Source of the DNA: Mycolicibacterium xanthum
Lineage (GTDB): Bacteria; Actinomycetota; Actinomycetes; Mycobacteriales; Mycobacteriaceae
Assembly: GCF_019710635.1 (NCBI RefSeq)
Contig: NZ_JAIFZS010000028.1
Span: 1 to 32,776, forward strand
DNA length: 32,776 bases
Direction: 5' to 3'
The stretch's first letter is position 1. Every line of letters begins with the position of its first letter. Below the pieces are notes generated by a model. The model was given only the letters and a program-made list of their open reading frames with translations. It searched no databases and was not told where the DNA came from. Shown piece by piece: positions 16,097 to 28,445 of the stretch. The translations under genes were made by a program, and so were the position numbers.

Positions 16097-17677
16097 TCAG
16101 CCCGGCTGACCGCGGTCGCCGTGCTGACCTTCGTGCCCGAGATCCGGCCGCAGGGCCACGCTGCGCGAGTGCCGATCGTGTGCGTCGTCGCCCTCATCGA
16201 CCGGCCCGGCGCTGCCGATGTCCGACGGGTGCAGCTGCACCACCGAGCCGACCGCCCGGCGCAGCCCGGGGGGCCCGTCCGCCCGCAGGAAGTCGCTGAC
16301 CCGGCCGGCCCGGTAACGCAGCGGCGCGCCGATGAACTCGCCGAGCACGGCCCCGCTGCCCAGTGCCAGCGCCACCGCGGCGGCCGCCACCAGCTGGGTG
16401 AGCCCGTCACCGAACTCCTCGTCGACGGCCAGGTCGAACACCGCACGGAAGACCGCCAGACCCGGCAGCATCGGCATGATGCCCGCGGTCGCCGTCACCA
16501 GGGCGGGCGCCTGCCGCCGGATCGAGATGAGCGTGGCGAGCACACCGACGCCCACCGCGGCGATCCCGGTCGCGACGACCTGGCCGAAACCCGCCGTGCC
16601 CAGGCCGATCAACGTCAGCTCGGCGATCCCGGCGACCGCACCGGCGGTGAGCGCCGAACGCAGCGGGCCGTAGCTGGCGACCGTGAAGCACACCCCGGCC
16701 AGTGCGGCACCGAGCACAGCGAGCGCGATCGGCAGCGGCCGGTAGGGCACGATGAAGCTCTGGGTCGCGTCGACGTGCAACTCGATACGCACGCCGACGA
16801 GCTCGGCGACCTGCAGCCCGGCCAGGATGCCGACCACGATCCCCCCGGTCAGGAACAGTGCCTCGCCGAGCCGGGTGACCGCGGTGATCATGTATCCGGT
16901 CACCGCGTCCTGCATCGCGCCGACCAGCGTCATCCCTGACAGCAGCATCACGATCCCGGTGGCGACCAGTGTCGTCGGACCCTGGCCGAAGAAGTAGTAG
17001 GCCCCCACCGCCACCAGCGTCGCGATCATCGCCCCGATCACGTGCTGGAAGAAGAACGGCGTGCGGACCTTGTTGAGCAGCCTGCCGGCCCGGTCGATCG
17101 CCGCCGCACTGAGGGCCGCCAGCACACAGGTGAGCCAGTTGCCGCCGAACAGCATCGCGATGCCCAGGCCGAACCCGGCCCACCCGACCGTCGCCAGCCA
17201 GCGCGGATACGGGTGCGGGCGTTCGGTCAGCTCGTCCATGGCCCGATGGGCCTCGTCGACCGTGACCCCACCCGAGGTGATGCGCCCGACCAGCCGGTCC
17301 AGCTCGGCCACCCGGGTGTAGTCGGTCGACCGGGCGTGCACCGCCCGCACGATCGTGATCGGCGGACTGTCTGCGGTCGGCGGAGCGGACACGAACACGG
17401 TGGTCACGAAGATGTCGACGACGCAGTCGGTGAGCTGATAGGCCTGCGCCACGTCCTGGGCGGTCGCCACCACATCCGCGGTGCCGGCACCGGAGGACAG
17501 CATCACCTCGGCCAGCCGGATCGTCAGGTCCAGCACCTTGCGGGTGTGCAGGTCACCCATCGCGTTGCCGGCGCGGCTGCGCTGGCCGGCCAACGGCGCC
17601 GGATCACGCCGTCCCCGTAACGCGAACTGCAGGCCCCGGCTGATCCGGTCCGGGCCGTTCGATCGATCTCGCCCCAT
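16097..17677 (-). CDS. Threonine/serine exporter ThrE family protein
   Basis: A 526-residue integral membrane protein of the ThrE family (DUF1212-type N-terminal half plus ThrE_2-type C-terminal half). In Corynebacterium, ThrE exports threonine and serine using the proton gradient. Residues about 1-165 form a soluble domain with RLAEVMLSSGAGTADV, typical of the family. About ten hydrophobic helices follow (165-470), including FGGNWLTCVLAALSAAAIDRAG and AGIMPMLPGLAVFRAVFD. The last 40 residues are charged and His/Asp-rich. ATG 17677 is used; MGDLHTRKVL at residue 40 (17560) is the start most similar to the core domain and could be the real one. It converges with the monooxygenase (12 bases between stops). 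Confidence 0.85.
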   Translation of the reverse strand: MGRDRSNGPDRISRGLQFALRGRRDPAPLAGQRSRAGNAMGDLHTRKVLDLTIRLAEVMLSSGAGTADVVATAQDVAQAYQLTDCVVDIFVTTVFVSAPPTADSPPITIVRAVHARSTDYTRVAELDRLVGRITSGGVTVDEAHRAMDELTERPHPYPRWLATVGWAGFGLGIAMLFGGNWLTCVLAALSAAAIDRAGRLLNKVRTPFFFQHVIGAMIATLVAVGAYYFFGQGPTTLVATGIVMLLSGMTLVGAMQDAVTGYMITAVTRLGEALFLTGGIVVGILAGLQVAELVGVRIELHVDATQSFIVPYRPLPIALAVLGAALAGVCFTVASYGPLRSALTAGAVAGIAELTLIGLGTAGFGQVVATGIAAVGVGVLATLISIRRQAPALVTATAGIMPMLPGLAVFRAVFDLAVDEEFGDGLTQLVAAAAVALALGSGAVLGEFIGAPLRYRAGRVSDFLRADGPPGLRRAVGSVVQLHPSDIGSAGPVDEGDDAHDRHSRSVALRPDLGHEGQHGDRGQPG

Positions 17678-17687
17678 CGCCCCGCCA

Positions 17688-17693
17688 GGATAC
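17688..17693 (-). promoter_or_regulatory. Possible -10 hexamer of the ThrE-like gene
   Basis: TATCCT on the minus strand ends 9 bases before the ATG at 17677. A start site 6-7 bases downstream would leave a leader of only 2-3 bases. Spacing is slightly long compared with the other leaderless starts in the window, so confidence is lower. Confidence 0.35.
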
Positions 17694-17735
17694 TGCCGCC
17701 CGGCGGTGCCAAGGCGGTCGCCCGAGATGCGGAAG

Positions 17736-18944
<1,209 letters not shown>

Positions 18945-18959
18945 GTTCGATCCCTTTCC

Positions 18960-18977
18960 ATTCGGGCGCGCCCGAAT
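18960..18977. promoter_or_regulatory. 18-base perfect palindrome before metK
   Basis: ATTCGGGCGCGCCCGAAT is a perfect two-fold palindrome ending 16 bases above the metK start codon, directly upstream of its Shine-Dalgarno. It could be an operator for a dimeric repressor, or a short GC-rich hairpin in the metK leader. A second perfect palindrome, GTTGCGCGCAAC, lies at 19031-19042, 68 bases away centre to centre. No loop or T-run makes either look like a terminator. Confidence 0.45.
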
Positions 18978-19030
18978 CGGTCACTGCGTCACACATGACA
19001 GCTACCTGGCGCACCCAAACGTGTGCCCCC

Positions 19031-19042
19031 GTTGCGCGCAAC
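19031..19042. repeat. 12-base palindrome in the coaBC-metK gap
   Basis: GTTGCGCGCAAC is a perfect palindrome in the 128-base region upstream of metK. It shares the GCGCGC core with the longer palindrome at 18960-18977. It may be a second operator half or chance in GC-rich DNA. Confidence 0.3.
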
Positions 19043-19072
19043 TCTTACGCGCATCTTGACGTTGTGCCGGGC

Positions 19073-20320
19073 CTACCCCGCACCGGTGTGCAGGAAAGCC
19101 GCGATCGCGTCCACAATACGGCTGGCGATCAGCGTCTTCGAACCGTGCTCCAATGCCGACTCGGTCCCATCGGCCGAGAGCAGCCATCCGTCGTTGTGAT
19201 CGACCTCGAACGCCCGGTTCTCCCCGACCGCGTTGACCACCAGCAGATCGCAGCCCTTGCGCCGCAGCTTGGCCCTGGCGTGAAACAACACGTCACCGTT
19301 GGCATCGCCGGTCTCGGCGGCGAACCCCACGATGGCCCGCATGTTGGGCAGCTGCCCGTCGGCGCGGCCGCGTACCGCACCGGCGAGGACGTCGTCGTTG
19401 CGGATCAGCTCGATCGTCGGCTCGCCCTCGCCGGCCGGGCCCTTCTTGATCTTGTTGGTGGCCTGGTGCGCAGGCCGGAAATCCGCGACGGCCGCGGCCA
19501 TCACCAGCACGTTGGCGTCCGGGGCGTGCTTGGACACCGCGTCGCGCAGCTGGGCGGCCGAGCCGACGCGCACGACGTGTACCCCGGCGGGGTCGATCAG
19601 CCCGGCGGTATTGCCCGCGATCAGCGTGACCTCGGCGCCGCGCTGCGCCATCACGCGGGCCATCGCGTAGCCCTGCTTGCCGGAGCTGCGGTTTCCGATG
19701 AACCGGACGGGGTCGATCGGCTCCCGGGTGCCCCCGGCGGTCACCAGCGCCTTGACGCCGGCCAGGTCGTAGGGCAGGGCATCGCCGCGCACCAGCAGCA
19801 GCTGGGCCAGCGTGCTGATCTCCTCGGCCTCGGGCAGCCGGCCGGGACCGGTGTCGGTGCCGGTCAACCGGCCCGCCGCGGGCTCCATGACGATGGCGCC
19901 ACGGCGGCGCAGGGTGGCCACGTTCTCGACGGTGGCCGGGTGGTACCACATCTCGGTGTGCATCGCCGGCGCGAACAGCACCGGGCAGCGCGCGGTCAGC
20001 AGCGTCGCGGTCAGCAGATCGTCGGCGCGGCCGGAGGCCGCCCTGGCGAGCAGGTCGGCGGTGGCCGGGGCGACCACCACGAGGTCGGCGGCCTGCCCGA
20101 TGCGTACGTGCGGGACCTCGTGGACGTCGTCGAACACCCCGGTGTGCACCGGATTGCCCGACAGCGCCTCGAATGTGGCGGCACCGACGAATCGCAAGGC
20201 GGACTCGGTGGGCACCACCCGCACGGAGTGACCCGCCTCGGTGAGCTGACGAACCAGCGTGGCCGCCTTGTAGGCGGCGATGCCACCGGCGACGCCGACG
20301 ATGATCCGCTTGCGCTCCAC
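19073..20320 (-). CDS. coaBC: Bifunctional phosphopantothenoylcysteine decarboxylase/synthetase
   Basis: CoaBC (Dfp) joins cysteine to 4'-phosphopantothenate (CoaB, nucleotide-dependent) and decarboxylates the product (CoaC, FMN-dependent) in coenzyme A synthesis. The 415-residue product has the N-terminal flavoprotein domain: GVAGGIAAYKA (9-19), catalytic His in EVPHVRIG (about 71), and PAMHTEMW in place of the usual PxMNxxMW (the Asn-to-His change is what I recall for mycobacteria). The C-terminal synthetase domain (about 190-410) has VTAGGTREPIDPVRFIGNRSSG, the dimer-loop AAAVADFRP and the Lys pair in NKIKK. It starts at GTG 20320, 12 bases after the rpoZ stop, so the two are cotranscribed. 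Confidence 0.96.
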   Translation of the reverse strand: MERKRIIVGVAGGIAAYKAATLVRQLTEAGHSVRVVPTESALRFVGAATFEALSGNPVHTGVFDDVHEVPHVRIGQAADLVVVAPATADLLARAASGRADDLLTATLLTARCPVLFAPAMHTEMWYHPATVENVATLRRRGAIVMEPAAGRLTGTDTGPGRLPEAEEISTLAQLLLVRGDALPYDLAGVKALVTAGGTREPIDPVRFIGNRSSGKQGYAMARVMAQRGAEVTLIAGNTAGLIDPAGVHVVRVGSAAQLRDAVSKHAPDANVLVMAAAVADFRPAHQATNKIKKGPAGEGEPTIELIRNDDVLAGAVRGRADGQLPNMRAIVGFAAETGDANGDVLFHARAKLRRKGCDLLVVNAVGENRAFEVDHNDGWLLSADGTESALEHGSKTLIASRIVDAIAAFLHTGAG

Positions 20321-20332
20321 CGGGTGCCCCGG

Positions 20333-20647
20333 TTACTCGCCCTCGGTGTGCTCGAGCAGGTCGTCGTGGATCTCGCGCATCGCGATCGACAGCGGCTTCT
20401 CCTGCAGGCCCGGCTCGACGAGCGGCCCGACGTACTCCAGGATCCCGTCGCCGAGCTGGTTGTAGTAGTCGTTGATCTGACGGGCACGCTTGGCGGCGTA
20501 GATCACCAGCGCGTACTTGCTCGACGCACGGTCCAGCAGTTCGTCGATCGGCGGGTTGGTGATACCCAGCGGCGTGTCGTAGGAGGTGGCGGCGGACGCA
20601 TCGACGTCCAGGGCGGCCAGCCGCGTGTCGGCGTGCGGGGTGCTCAC
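20333..20647 (-). CDS. rpoZ: RNA polymerase omega subunit
   Basis: The 104-residue omega subunit stabilises the beta-prime subunit of RNA polymerase. It shows the conserved [32 protein letters not shown] and GPLVEP segments. The N-terminal 20 residues are variable, as in other actinobacteria. The GTG start at 20647 has an AGGAG Shine-Dalgarno about 10 bases upstream. It lies between gmk and coaBC on one strand, the standard order in mycobacteria. The 91 bases between the gmk stop and rpoZ show no hairpin, so cotranscription is likely. Confidence 0.96.
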   Translation of the reverse strand: MSTPHADTRLAALDVDASAATSYDTPLGITNPPIDELLDRASSKYALVIYAAKRARQINDYYNQLGDGILEYVGPLVEPGLQEKPLSIAMREIHDDLLEHTEGE

Positions 20648-20738
20648 GTAAAAGATCTCCTGGCGCTTGGCGGTTCGGGTTGAACGGGGCTCGGGGAAGC
20701 CCGTGCGGGGCGGCGATCAGGCCCGCATCAGGCCGTGA

Positions 20739-21356
20739 TCAAACTTGGTCTCGCGGCCCCGGCGTGCGGGCCACCAGCAAGGATACCAATTCGGCGCACG
20801 CCGATTCCAATTGCGTGTTCACGACCACATGATCGAAGTCGCCCTGGGCGGCCAACTCCGCCCTGGCGGTCTGCAATCGGCGGGCCCGTACGTCCTGGCT
20901 TTCGGTGCCCCGACCGATCAGCCGGCTCTCCAGGGCTGCCCAGCTCGGCGGGGCCAGAAAAACGGTGGTGACCTCGGGCATCGCCTGTTTGACGGCTCGG
21001 GCACCCGCCAGATCCACCTCGATCAGCACCGGGCGCCCGGCGGCCGCGGCGGCGCGCACCGGCGCCGCGGGCGTTCCCGACCGGTGCAGTCCCCCGTGGA
21101 TCTCGGCCCACTCCAGCAGCGCACCCGCATCGATGAGCTGCTGGAATCGTTCGGCCGTCACGAACGAGTAATCCACCCCGTCCACCTCTCCCGGGCGCGG
21201 GGCCCGGGTGGTCACCGAGACGCTGAAGTGCAGGTCAGCGACCCGTTCCCGAAGGCAGCGGACGACGGTGGACTTTCCGACGGCAGACGGGCCGGACAGC
21301 ACGACGACGGGTGCCTGTGGGCGCCCTGAGCTGTCCGGCCCGCTGCCTTCGCTCAC
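20739..21356 (-). CDS. gmk: Guanylate kinase
   Basis: Gmk phosphorylates GMP to GDP with ATP. The 205-residue product has the P-loop GPSAVGKST (about 22-30), the GMP-binding segments [20 protein letters not shown] and [14 protein letters not shown], the [10 protein letters not shown] strand and the lid [10 protein letters not shown] Gly/Pro/Ser-rich N-terminal extension of about 15 residues precedes the core. The start is GTG at 21356, preceded closely by the strong site GGGAGG in the 9-base gap after mihF, which suggests coupling to it. Confidence 0.96.
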   Translation of the reverse strand: MSEGSGPDSSGRPQAPVVVLSGPSAVGKSTVVRCLRERVADLHFSVSVTTRAPRPGEVDGVDYSFVTAERFQQLIDAGALLEWAEIHGGLHRSGTPAAPVRAAAAAGRPVLIEVDLAGARAVKQAMPEVTTVFLAPPSWAALESRLIGRGTESQDVRARRLQTARAELAAQGDFDHVVVNTQLESACAELVSLLVARTPGPRDQV

Positions 21357-21365
21357 CGACCTCCC

Positions 21366-21683
21366 TTACGAGAAGTCGAACTTTTCCAGCAGGGCCTTGC
21401 GCTGACGATCGCCGAGGCCGCGCAGCCGGCGCGTCGGCGCTATCTCGAGCTCGGTCATGATCTCCTGCGCCTTGACCTTGCCCACCTTGGGCAGGGCTTC
21501 CAGCAGCGCAGACACCTTCATCTTGCCCAAGACCTCGTCGGTCTCGGCGTCCTTGAGCACCTGCTTGAGGTTGGTGCCGCCGCGCTTGAGCCGGTCTTTG
21601 AGCTCGGCTCGCGCTCGACGTGCGGCAGCAGCCTTCTCCAACGCTGCCGCGCGCTGTTCGTCGGTCAACTGGGGAAGGGCCAC
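21366..21683 (-). CDS. mihF: Mycobacterial integration host factor mIHF
   Basis: mIHF is a small nucleoid-associated protein, essential in mycobacteria and unrelated to E. coli IHF/HU. It was first found as the host factor for phage L5 integration, and it binds and bends DNA. The 105-residue product starts (V/M)ALPQLTDEQRAAALEKA, has a long basic helix (KAAAARRARAELKDRLKRGG) and the helix-turn-helix-like ALPKVGKVKAQEIM, and ends APTRRLRGLGDRQRKALLEKF. I take GTG at 21683 because the conserved protein begins there and GGAGG (21689-21693) lies 5 bases upstream. The ATGs upstream in frame, to 21770, belong to the leader and are often mis-annotated as an extension. It is followed by gmk after 9 bases. 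Confidence 0.96.
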   Translation of the reverse strand: MALPQLTDEQRAAALEKAAAARRARAELKDRLKRGGTNLKQVLKDAETDEVLGKMKVSALLEALPKVGKVKAQEIMTELEIAPTRRLRGLGDRQRKALLEKFDFS

Positions 21684-22548
21684 GGGTTCCTCCGTCTCAT
21701 CACCATCAACTGATTTGTATCGGCTGGTCATGGGATTCCAGAACCAGCCAGCGTGGACGACCGTACCCACGCGGGCTGACGAAAGCTAACCCCACCCCCG
21801 GGTTCGGTGGTCAAAAGCCCAGCGTGTAGGGCGCCGCCCGATGCCCGCCGATGGCCGTCGGCGGTGGCCCGGCACGCCCACAGGAACCCCGATTGCACCC
21901 AAAAGCCCTGCATATCAACGGTATTCGCGGTGCATGCGAACGCGCACCGAGCGGAACCGGCCACAGCGGGCTGCGGGCGACCCCGTGGTGGGGTCGTGCG
22001 GACAGAAATTTTCGCTGGTCACCGCGCGTCGGGCGTGTCGCGGGTAGCGGTTGAGCACCACGGATTCCGTAGCACCCGTAGCGCGCAAGCGCGGATCCGT
22101 GGCCGGTACCTCGGGTCGGCGCGGCCGGCGCACAGGTTCGCTGAACAGCGTTCGGCGGGTCGGGGACCTCGACCGCCGCCACGTAGCCGGGACGGTGCCT
22201 GTACCTGAATTAAAGCTTCTGACCTGCGCATCTGCGGTGACGGTGGCCATCGGAGCGGCCGCGGCCGGCGTTGCGGCGGCTCAGCCGGCCGGGCCGCCAT
22301 GCCGACCCCGGGATTGCCGGAGTCCAGACCGACCGGCTCCGCCGGATGATCCCGCCGTACCCGCCCCGCAGCGCCGTCCGGGCGGATCAGCCACTCGACG
22401 ACCTGGGTAGATGCGGGGTCGATCCCCAGTTCGAGGCGCACACACCGACAACCCGGGGGTCCCGGTTCGCCGGGGCAGCGGATTCCGCTGTGACCGGGCG
22501 GGGCGACCTGGTTGACGACGTCGTCCCACTCGACGAGGTCGTCGGACG
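21684..22548. other. 865-base region without a confident gene
   Basis: This gap between mihF and the pyrF stop is where I recall M. tuberculosis having PE15/PPE20. Seen in it: the mihF leader and a possible promoter; a 7-bp inverted repeat CGACCCC/GGGGTCG (21978-21984 and 21990-21996, 5-base loop) with an AT-rich AAATTTT patch after it on the plus strand; and an AT-rich island near 22201-22220. A plus-strand frame at 22195-22410 reads like a signal peptide (KLLTCASAVTVAIGAAAAGVA, then AAAQ) before turning into low-quality Pro/Arg-rich sequence. A minus-strand frame from 22552 overlaps the pyrF stop as GTGA and begins [16 protein letters not shown]. Neither frame is supported enough to call a gene, and the region may hold decayed coding sequence. 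Confidence 0.5.
21783..21814 (-). promoter_or_regulatory. Possible mihF promoter
   Basis: On the minus strand TTGACC (21809-21814) and TAGCTT (21783-21788) resemble -35 and -10 elements, but the spacing of 20 bases is longer than the usual 17-18. If real, the mihF leader would be about 90 bases long. Confidence 0.3.
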
Positions 22549-23370
22549 TCACGACCGGTCTTGCAGGTAACCGACGGCCTCGCGGATCCGCTCGGCGGCG
22601 TCGCGCAGTGCCACCGGCGCCGGGCCGGCCCGCAGCACCTCGCGCGACACCGCAGGCAGCAGCTGGCCGGGCAGTGCGCCCCCGAGGCCGCCGAGCGCCT
22701 CGGGGCGCCCGCCCTGGGCGCCCACCCCGGGCACCAGGACCGGACCGTTGAGCGCACTCACGTCGGGCGGGTCGGTGAGCGTGGCGCCCACCACGACCCC
22801 CACCGATCCGGCCCGCTGCCCCGCGTTCACGGCGGCGGCGGCGTCGACGATCGACTGCGCGACGGTGCGGCCGCCCCGCCGCGCACCCTGCACCGAGGCT
22901 CCCTCCGGGTTGGACGTGGCGGCGAGCACGAACACGCCACGGTCGTGCTGCCGGGCGGTGTCCAGCAGCGGCTGCAGCGACCCGAAGCCGAGGTAGGGCG
23001 AGGCCGTCACGGCGTCGGCGGCCAACGGCGACTCACCGGCCCACGCGGCGGCGTAGGCGGCCATCGTCGAACCGATGTCGCCGCGTTTGGCGTCGGCGAG
23101 CACCAGCACCCCGGCGGCACCCAGCGCGGCGATGGTGCGCTCGAGCACCGCGAAACCGGCCGACCCGCAGGCCTCGAAGAACGCCACCTGCGGCTTGACC
23201 ACCGCGAACCCCTCGAAAGCCGTGACGCAGGCCTCGGCGAACCGCGCCAGCCCGTCGGCGTCCACGCCGAGGCCCCAGGCCCGCAGCAGCTCGGGGTGCG
23301 GGTCGATGCCCAGGCACAGCGGACCCCGATCGGCCATGGCGGCGGCGAGACGCTCCCCGAAGCCGCCCAC
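22549..23370 (-). CDS. pyrF: Orotidine 5'-phosphate decarboxylase (type 2)
   Basis: PyrF decarboxylates OMP to UMP, the last step of de novo UMP synthesis. The 273-residue product is the type 2 (actinobacterial) form, with [14 protein letters not shown] near residues 16-29, [10 protein letters not shown], the catalytic [13 protein letters not shown] and the phosphate-binding [12 protein letters not shown]. The GTG at 23370 is chosen: it lies two bases after the carB stop and gives the family length. The open frame to 24078 is carB shadow. It is the last recognised gene of the pyr operon. Confidence 0.95.
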   Translation of the reverse strand: MGGFGERLAAAMADRGPLCLGIDPHPELLRAWGLGVDADGLARFAEACVTAFEGFAVVKPQVAFFEACGSAGFAVLERTIAALGAAGVLVLADAKRGDIGSTMAAYAAAWAGESPLAADAVTASPYLGFGSLQPLLDTARQHDRGVFVLAATSNPEGASVQGARRGGRTVAQSIVDAAAAVNAGQRAGSVGVVVGATLTDPPDVSALNGPVLVPGVGAQGGRPEALGGLGGALPGQLLPAVSREVLRAGPAPVALRDAAERIREAVGYLQDRS

Positions 23371-23372
23371 GG

Positions 23373-26711
<3,339 letters not shown>

Positions 26712-26715
26712 CTAT

Positions 26716-26723
26716 CCCCTCCT
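26716..26723 (-). promoter_or_regulatory. carB ribosome binding site next to an inverted repeat
   Basis: AGGAGGGG on the minus strand, 4 bases before the carB ATG and 4 bases after the 3' arm of the 16-bp inverted repeat. The loop between the repeat arms contains CTCCTT (26761-26766), complementary to AGGAG. A loop-to-site interaction could therefore mask this site. The interaction is inferred from complementarity only. Confidence 0.5.
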
Positions 26724-26727
26724 GTTC

Positions 26728-26788
26728 GCCGAAATGGCATTCCGGCAGAAAAAGTGCGAGAAGGAGCCTGCTGGAATGCCATTTCGGC
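26728..26788. repeat. 16-bp perfect inverted repeat with 29-base loop, carA-carB gap
   Basis: GCCGAAATGGCATTCC (26728-26743) is the exact reverse complement of GGAATGCCATTTCGGC (26773-26788). The 61-base unit sits inside an operon between two genes for subunits of one enzyme. Transcribed, it forms a strong stem a few bases above the carB ribosome site. No T-run follows, so it is not a standard terminator. Possible origins are a small mobile or REP-like element, an mRNA processing or stabilising hairpin, or a translational control element. No coding sequence is disrupted. Confidence 0.8.
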
Positions 26789-26790
26789 AC

Positions 26791-26817
26791 ATCTCAGGCA
26801 TCTCGGGCATCTCAGGC
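26791..26817. repeat. Three tandem 9-mers across the carA stop codon
   Basis: On the minus strand the sequence reads GATGCCTGA, GATGCCCGA, GATGCCTGA, then GATGTGCCG. The first unit contains the last two carA codons and its TGA. The copies differ at one base. They look like local slippage duplication of the carA 3' end and run up to the inverted repeat. Confidence 0.75.
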
Positions 26818-27945
26818 ATCCTTACCGTCGGCCATTAGGTCGACGAACTGGTCGAACAGGTACTCGGCGTCATGGGGTCCGGCGGCGGCCTCCGGGTGAT
26901 ACTGCACCGAGAACGCCCTGCCGTTGCTCAGCCGGACCCCCTCGACCACACCGTCGTTGGCGCAGGTGTGGCTGACCTCGGCGCGACCGAACGGCGTGTC
27001 GAACCGTTCACCGGCCTCACCTTCCAGAGCGAACCCGTGGTTCTGCGCGGTGATCGCGACCCGGCCGGTGGCATGGTCGATCACCGGGACGTTGATCCCG
27101 CGGTGGCCGAACACCATCTTGTAGGTGGAGCGGCCCAGCGCGCGGCCCAGGATCTGGTTGCCGAAGCAGATGCCGAACAACGGGATTCCGGCGTCGATGA
27201 CCTCTTTGGTGACGCGGACCAGATGATCGGCCGTGGCCGGATCACCCGGCCCGTTGGACAGGAACACCCCGTCGGGCTTGTGGTCGACGATCTGCGCGAA
27301 GGTCGCCGCGGACGGCAGCACCAGACTGCGGATGCCGCGGGCGGAGAAATTACGGGGCGTGTTGGTCTTGATCCCCAGATCGAGGGCGACCACGGTGAAC
27401 CGTTGCTCCCCTTCCGGTTCCACGACGTAGGTGGCATCGGTGCTGACCTCGCCGGCCAGGTCGGCGCCCAACATGGACTCCTGGCCACGCACCCGGGTGA
27501 CCAGCCCGTCCACCGGCGTCTCGGCCGCCGGCCCACTGAACACACCGGCCTTCATCGAGCCCCGGCTGCGCAGGTGACGCACCACCGCCCGGGTGTCGAT
27601 ACCGGCGATGCCGACGATGCCCTGGCGCACCAGCTCGTCATCGAGGGTGCCGCTGGCACGCCAGTTCGAGGCCCGCGGGGACGGGTCGCGCACCGCGTAA
27701 CCGGCCACCCAGATCCGGTCGCCACGGCTCTCGCTGTCCTCGAGGTTCCACCCGGTGTTGCCGATCTGGGGCGCGGTGGCGACCACGATCTGACGGTGAT
27801 AGCTGGGGTCGGTGAGGGTCTCCTGGTAGCCCGACATTCCGGTGGAGAACACCGCCTCGCCCAGCGTCTCGCCGACCGCCCCGAAGGGCCGGCCGGTGAA
27901 GATCCGGCCGTCCTCGAGCACCAGCAGGGCCTTCTGTCCCGTCAT
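26812..27945 (-). CDS. carA: Carbamoyl-phosphate synthase small (glutaminase) subunit
   Basis: CarA hydrolyses glutamine and channels the ammonia to CarB. The 377-residue product has the N-terminal CPSase_sm_chain domain ([31 protein letters not shown]) and a class I glutamine amidotransferase domain from about 185. The latter has [18 protein letters not shown], the nucleophile in [13 protein letters not shown], and the His/Glu pair in [15 protein letters not shown] 27945 overlaps the stop of the upstream membrane protein gene as ATGA and follows the strong site GGAGGAGG. The longer frame from 27966 is not preferred. The 3' end is embedded in 9-base tandem repeats. Confidence 0.97.
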   Translation of the reverse strand: MTGQKALLVLEDGRIFTGRPFGAVGETLGEAVFSTGMSGYQETLTDPSYHRQIVVATAPQIGNTGWNLEDSESRGDRIWVAGYAVRDPSPRASNWRASGTLDDELVRQGIVGIAGIDTRAVVRHLRSRGSMKAGVFSGPAAETPVDGLVTRVRGQESMLGADLAGEVSTDATYVVEPEGEQRFTVVALDLGIKTNTPRNFSARGIRSLVLPSAATFAQIVDHKPDGVFLSNGPGDPATADHLVRVTKEVIDAGIPLFGICFGNQILGRALGRSTYKMVFGHRGINVPVIDHATGRVAITAQNHGFALEGEAGERFDTPFGRAEVSHTCANDGVVEGVRLSNGRAFSVQYHPEAAAGPHDAEYLFDQFVDLMADGKDA

Positions 27946-28445
27946 GCGACCTCCTCCGGGAGCCATTTCGTGTAGTCCCCGCGGTCATCGGCGCGGAATC
28001 CGGTGTCGATCTCGGTGCCCGACGGCAGCCGCCAGCGGATCGCCAGGATGCCCTCGCCGGGCACGACCTTGCCCGCCAGGCCGCGCTCGGCGCGGATGCC
28101 GGCGATCGCGTCGTCGGGGATCCAGATGGGCCCGGCGCCCGTGCGCTGCAGCATGATCCCCTCCGGATAGCGGGTCAGCACGGCCTTGGCGCGAAAACCG
28201 AGATCGGCGGCGGCGACCCGGTCGTTCCAGTTCGGGACCAGCGTGCTGCCGACGTAGAGCCCCTTGGTGGGCGGCACGATCACGGGTCCGACGGTGTCGG
28301 GCAGCGCGGGCAGCGTGCCGACGATGGCGGCCTGGCGTTCGGTACGGCGCCGCCATCCGCGCATCATCGCCTGAATCAGCACCGCGATCGCCACCACCAG
28401 CACGATGGCCATGACGAGCGATGCCACCAGCGTCGGGGTGTTCAC
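27942..28445 (-). CDS. Small membrane protein within the pyr operon (Rv1382-like)
   Basis: A 167-residue protein with one N-terminal transmembrane helix ([22 protein letters not shown], about 7-28), a basic stretch just inside ([10 protein letters not shown]), then a soluble domain rich in beta-prone segments ([56 protein letters not shown]). Topology by the positive-inside rule puts the soluble domain in the cytosol. Its function is unknown. It is tightly locked into the operon by GTGA with pyrC upstream and ATGA with carA downstream, so it is made in step with the pyrimidine enzymes. The position matches Rv1382. No catalytic motif is visible. Confidence 0.88.
   Translation of the reverse strand: MNTPTLVASLVMAIVLVVAIAVLIQAMMRGWRRRTERQAAIVGTLPALPDTVGPVIVPPTKGLYVGSTLVPNWNDRVAAADLGFRAKAVLTRYPEGIMLQRTGAGPIWIPDDAIAGIRAERGLAGKVVPGEGILAIRWRLPSGTEIDTGFRADDRGDYTKWLPEEVA

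Noticed and set aside
18960..18977. SAM riboswitch before metK
   Set aside because: The 128-base gap lacks the multi-helix layout and conserved core of known SAM riboswitches. Only a simple palindrome is seen.
21684..21770. N-terminal extension of mIHF to ATG 21770
   Set aside because: The conserved protein starts at the GTG at 21683 with GGAGG at 5 bases. The extension (MGTVVHAGWFWNPM) is leader sequence.
22195..22410. Plus-strand frame with a signal-peptide-like N-terminus (GTG start, 71 residues)
   Set aside because: The hydrophobic part looks real, but after about 30 residues the sequence becomes Pro/Arg-rich with poor third-position GC and no ribosome site is visible. It is described within the gap and not called as a gene.
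22019..22552. Minus-strand frame overlapping the pyrF stop as GTGA
   Set aside because: The first 50 codons have good third-position GC, but the rest is Arg/Pro-rich shadow and no family is recognisable. The opposite strand frame has similar codon statistics, so the signal is ambiguous.
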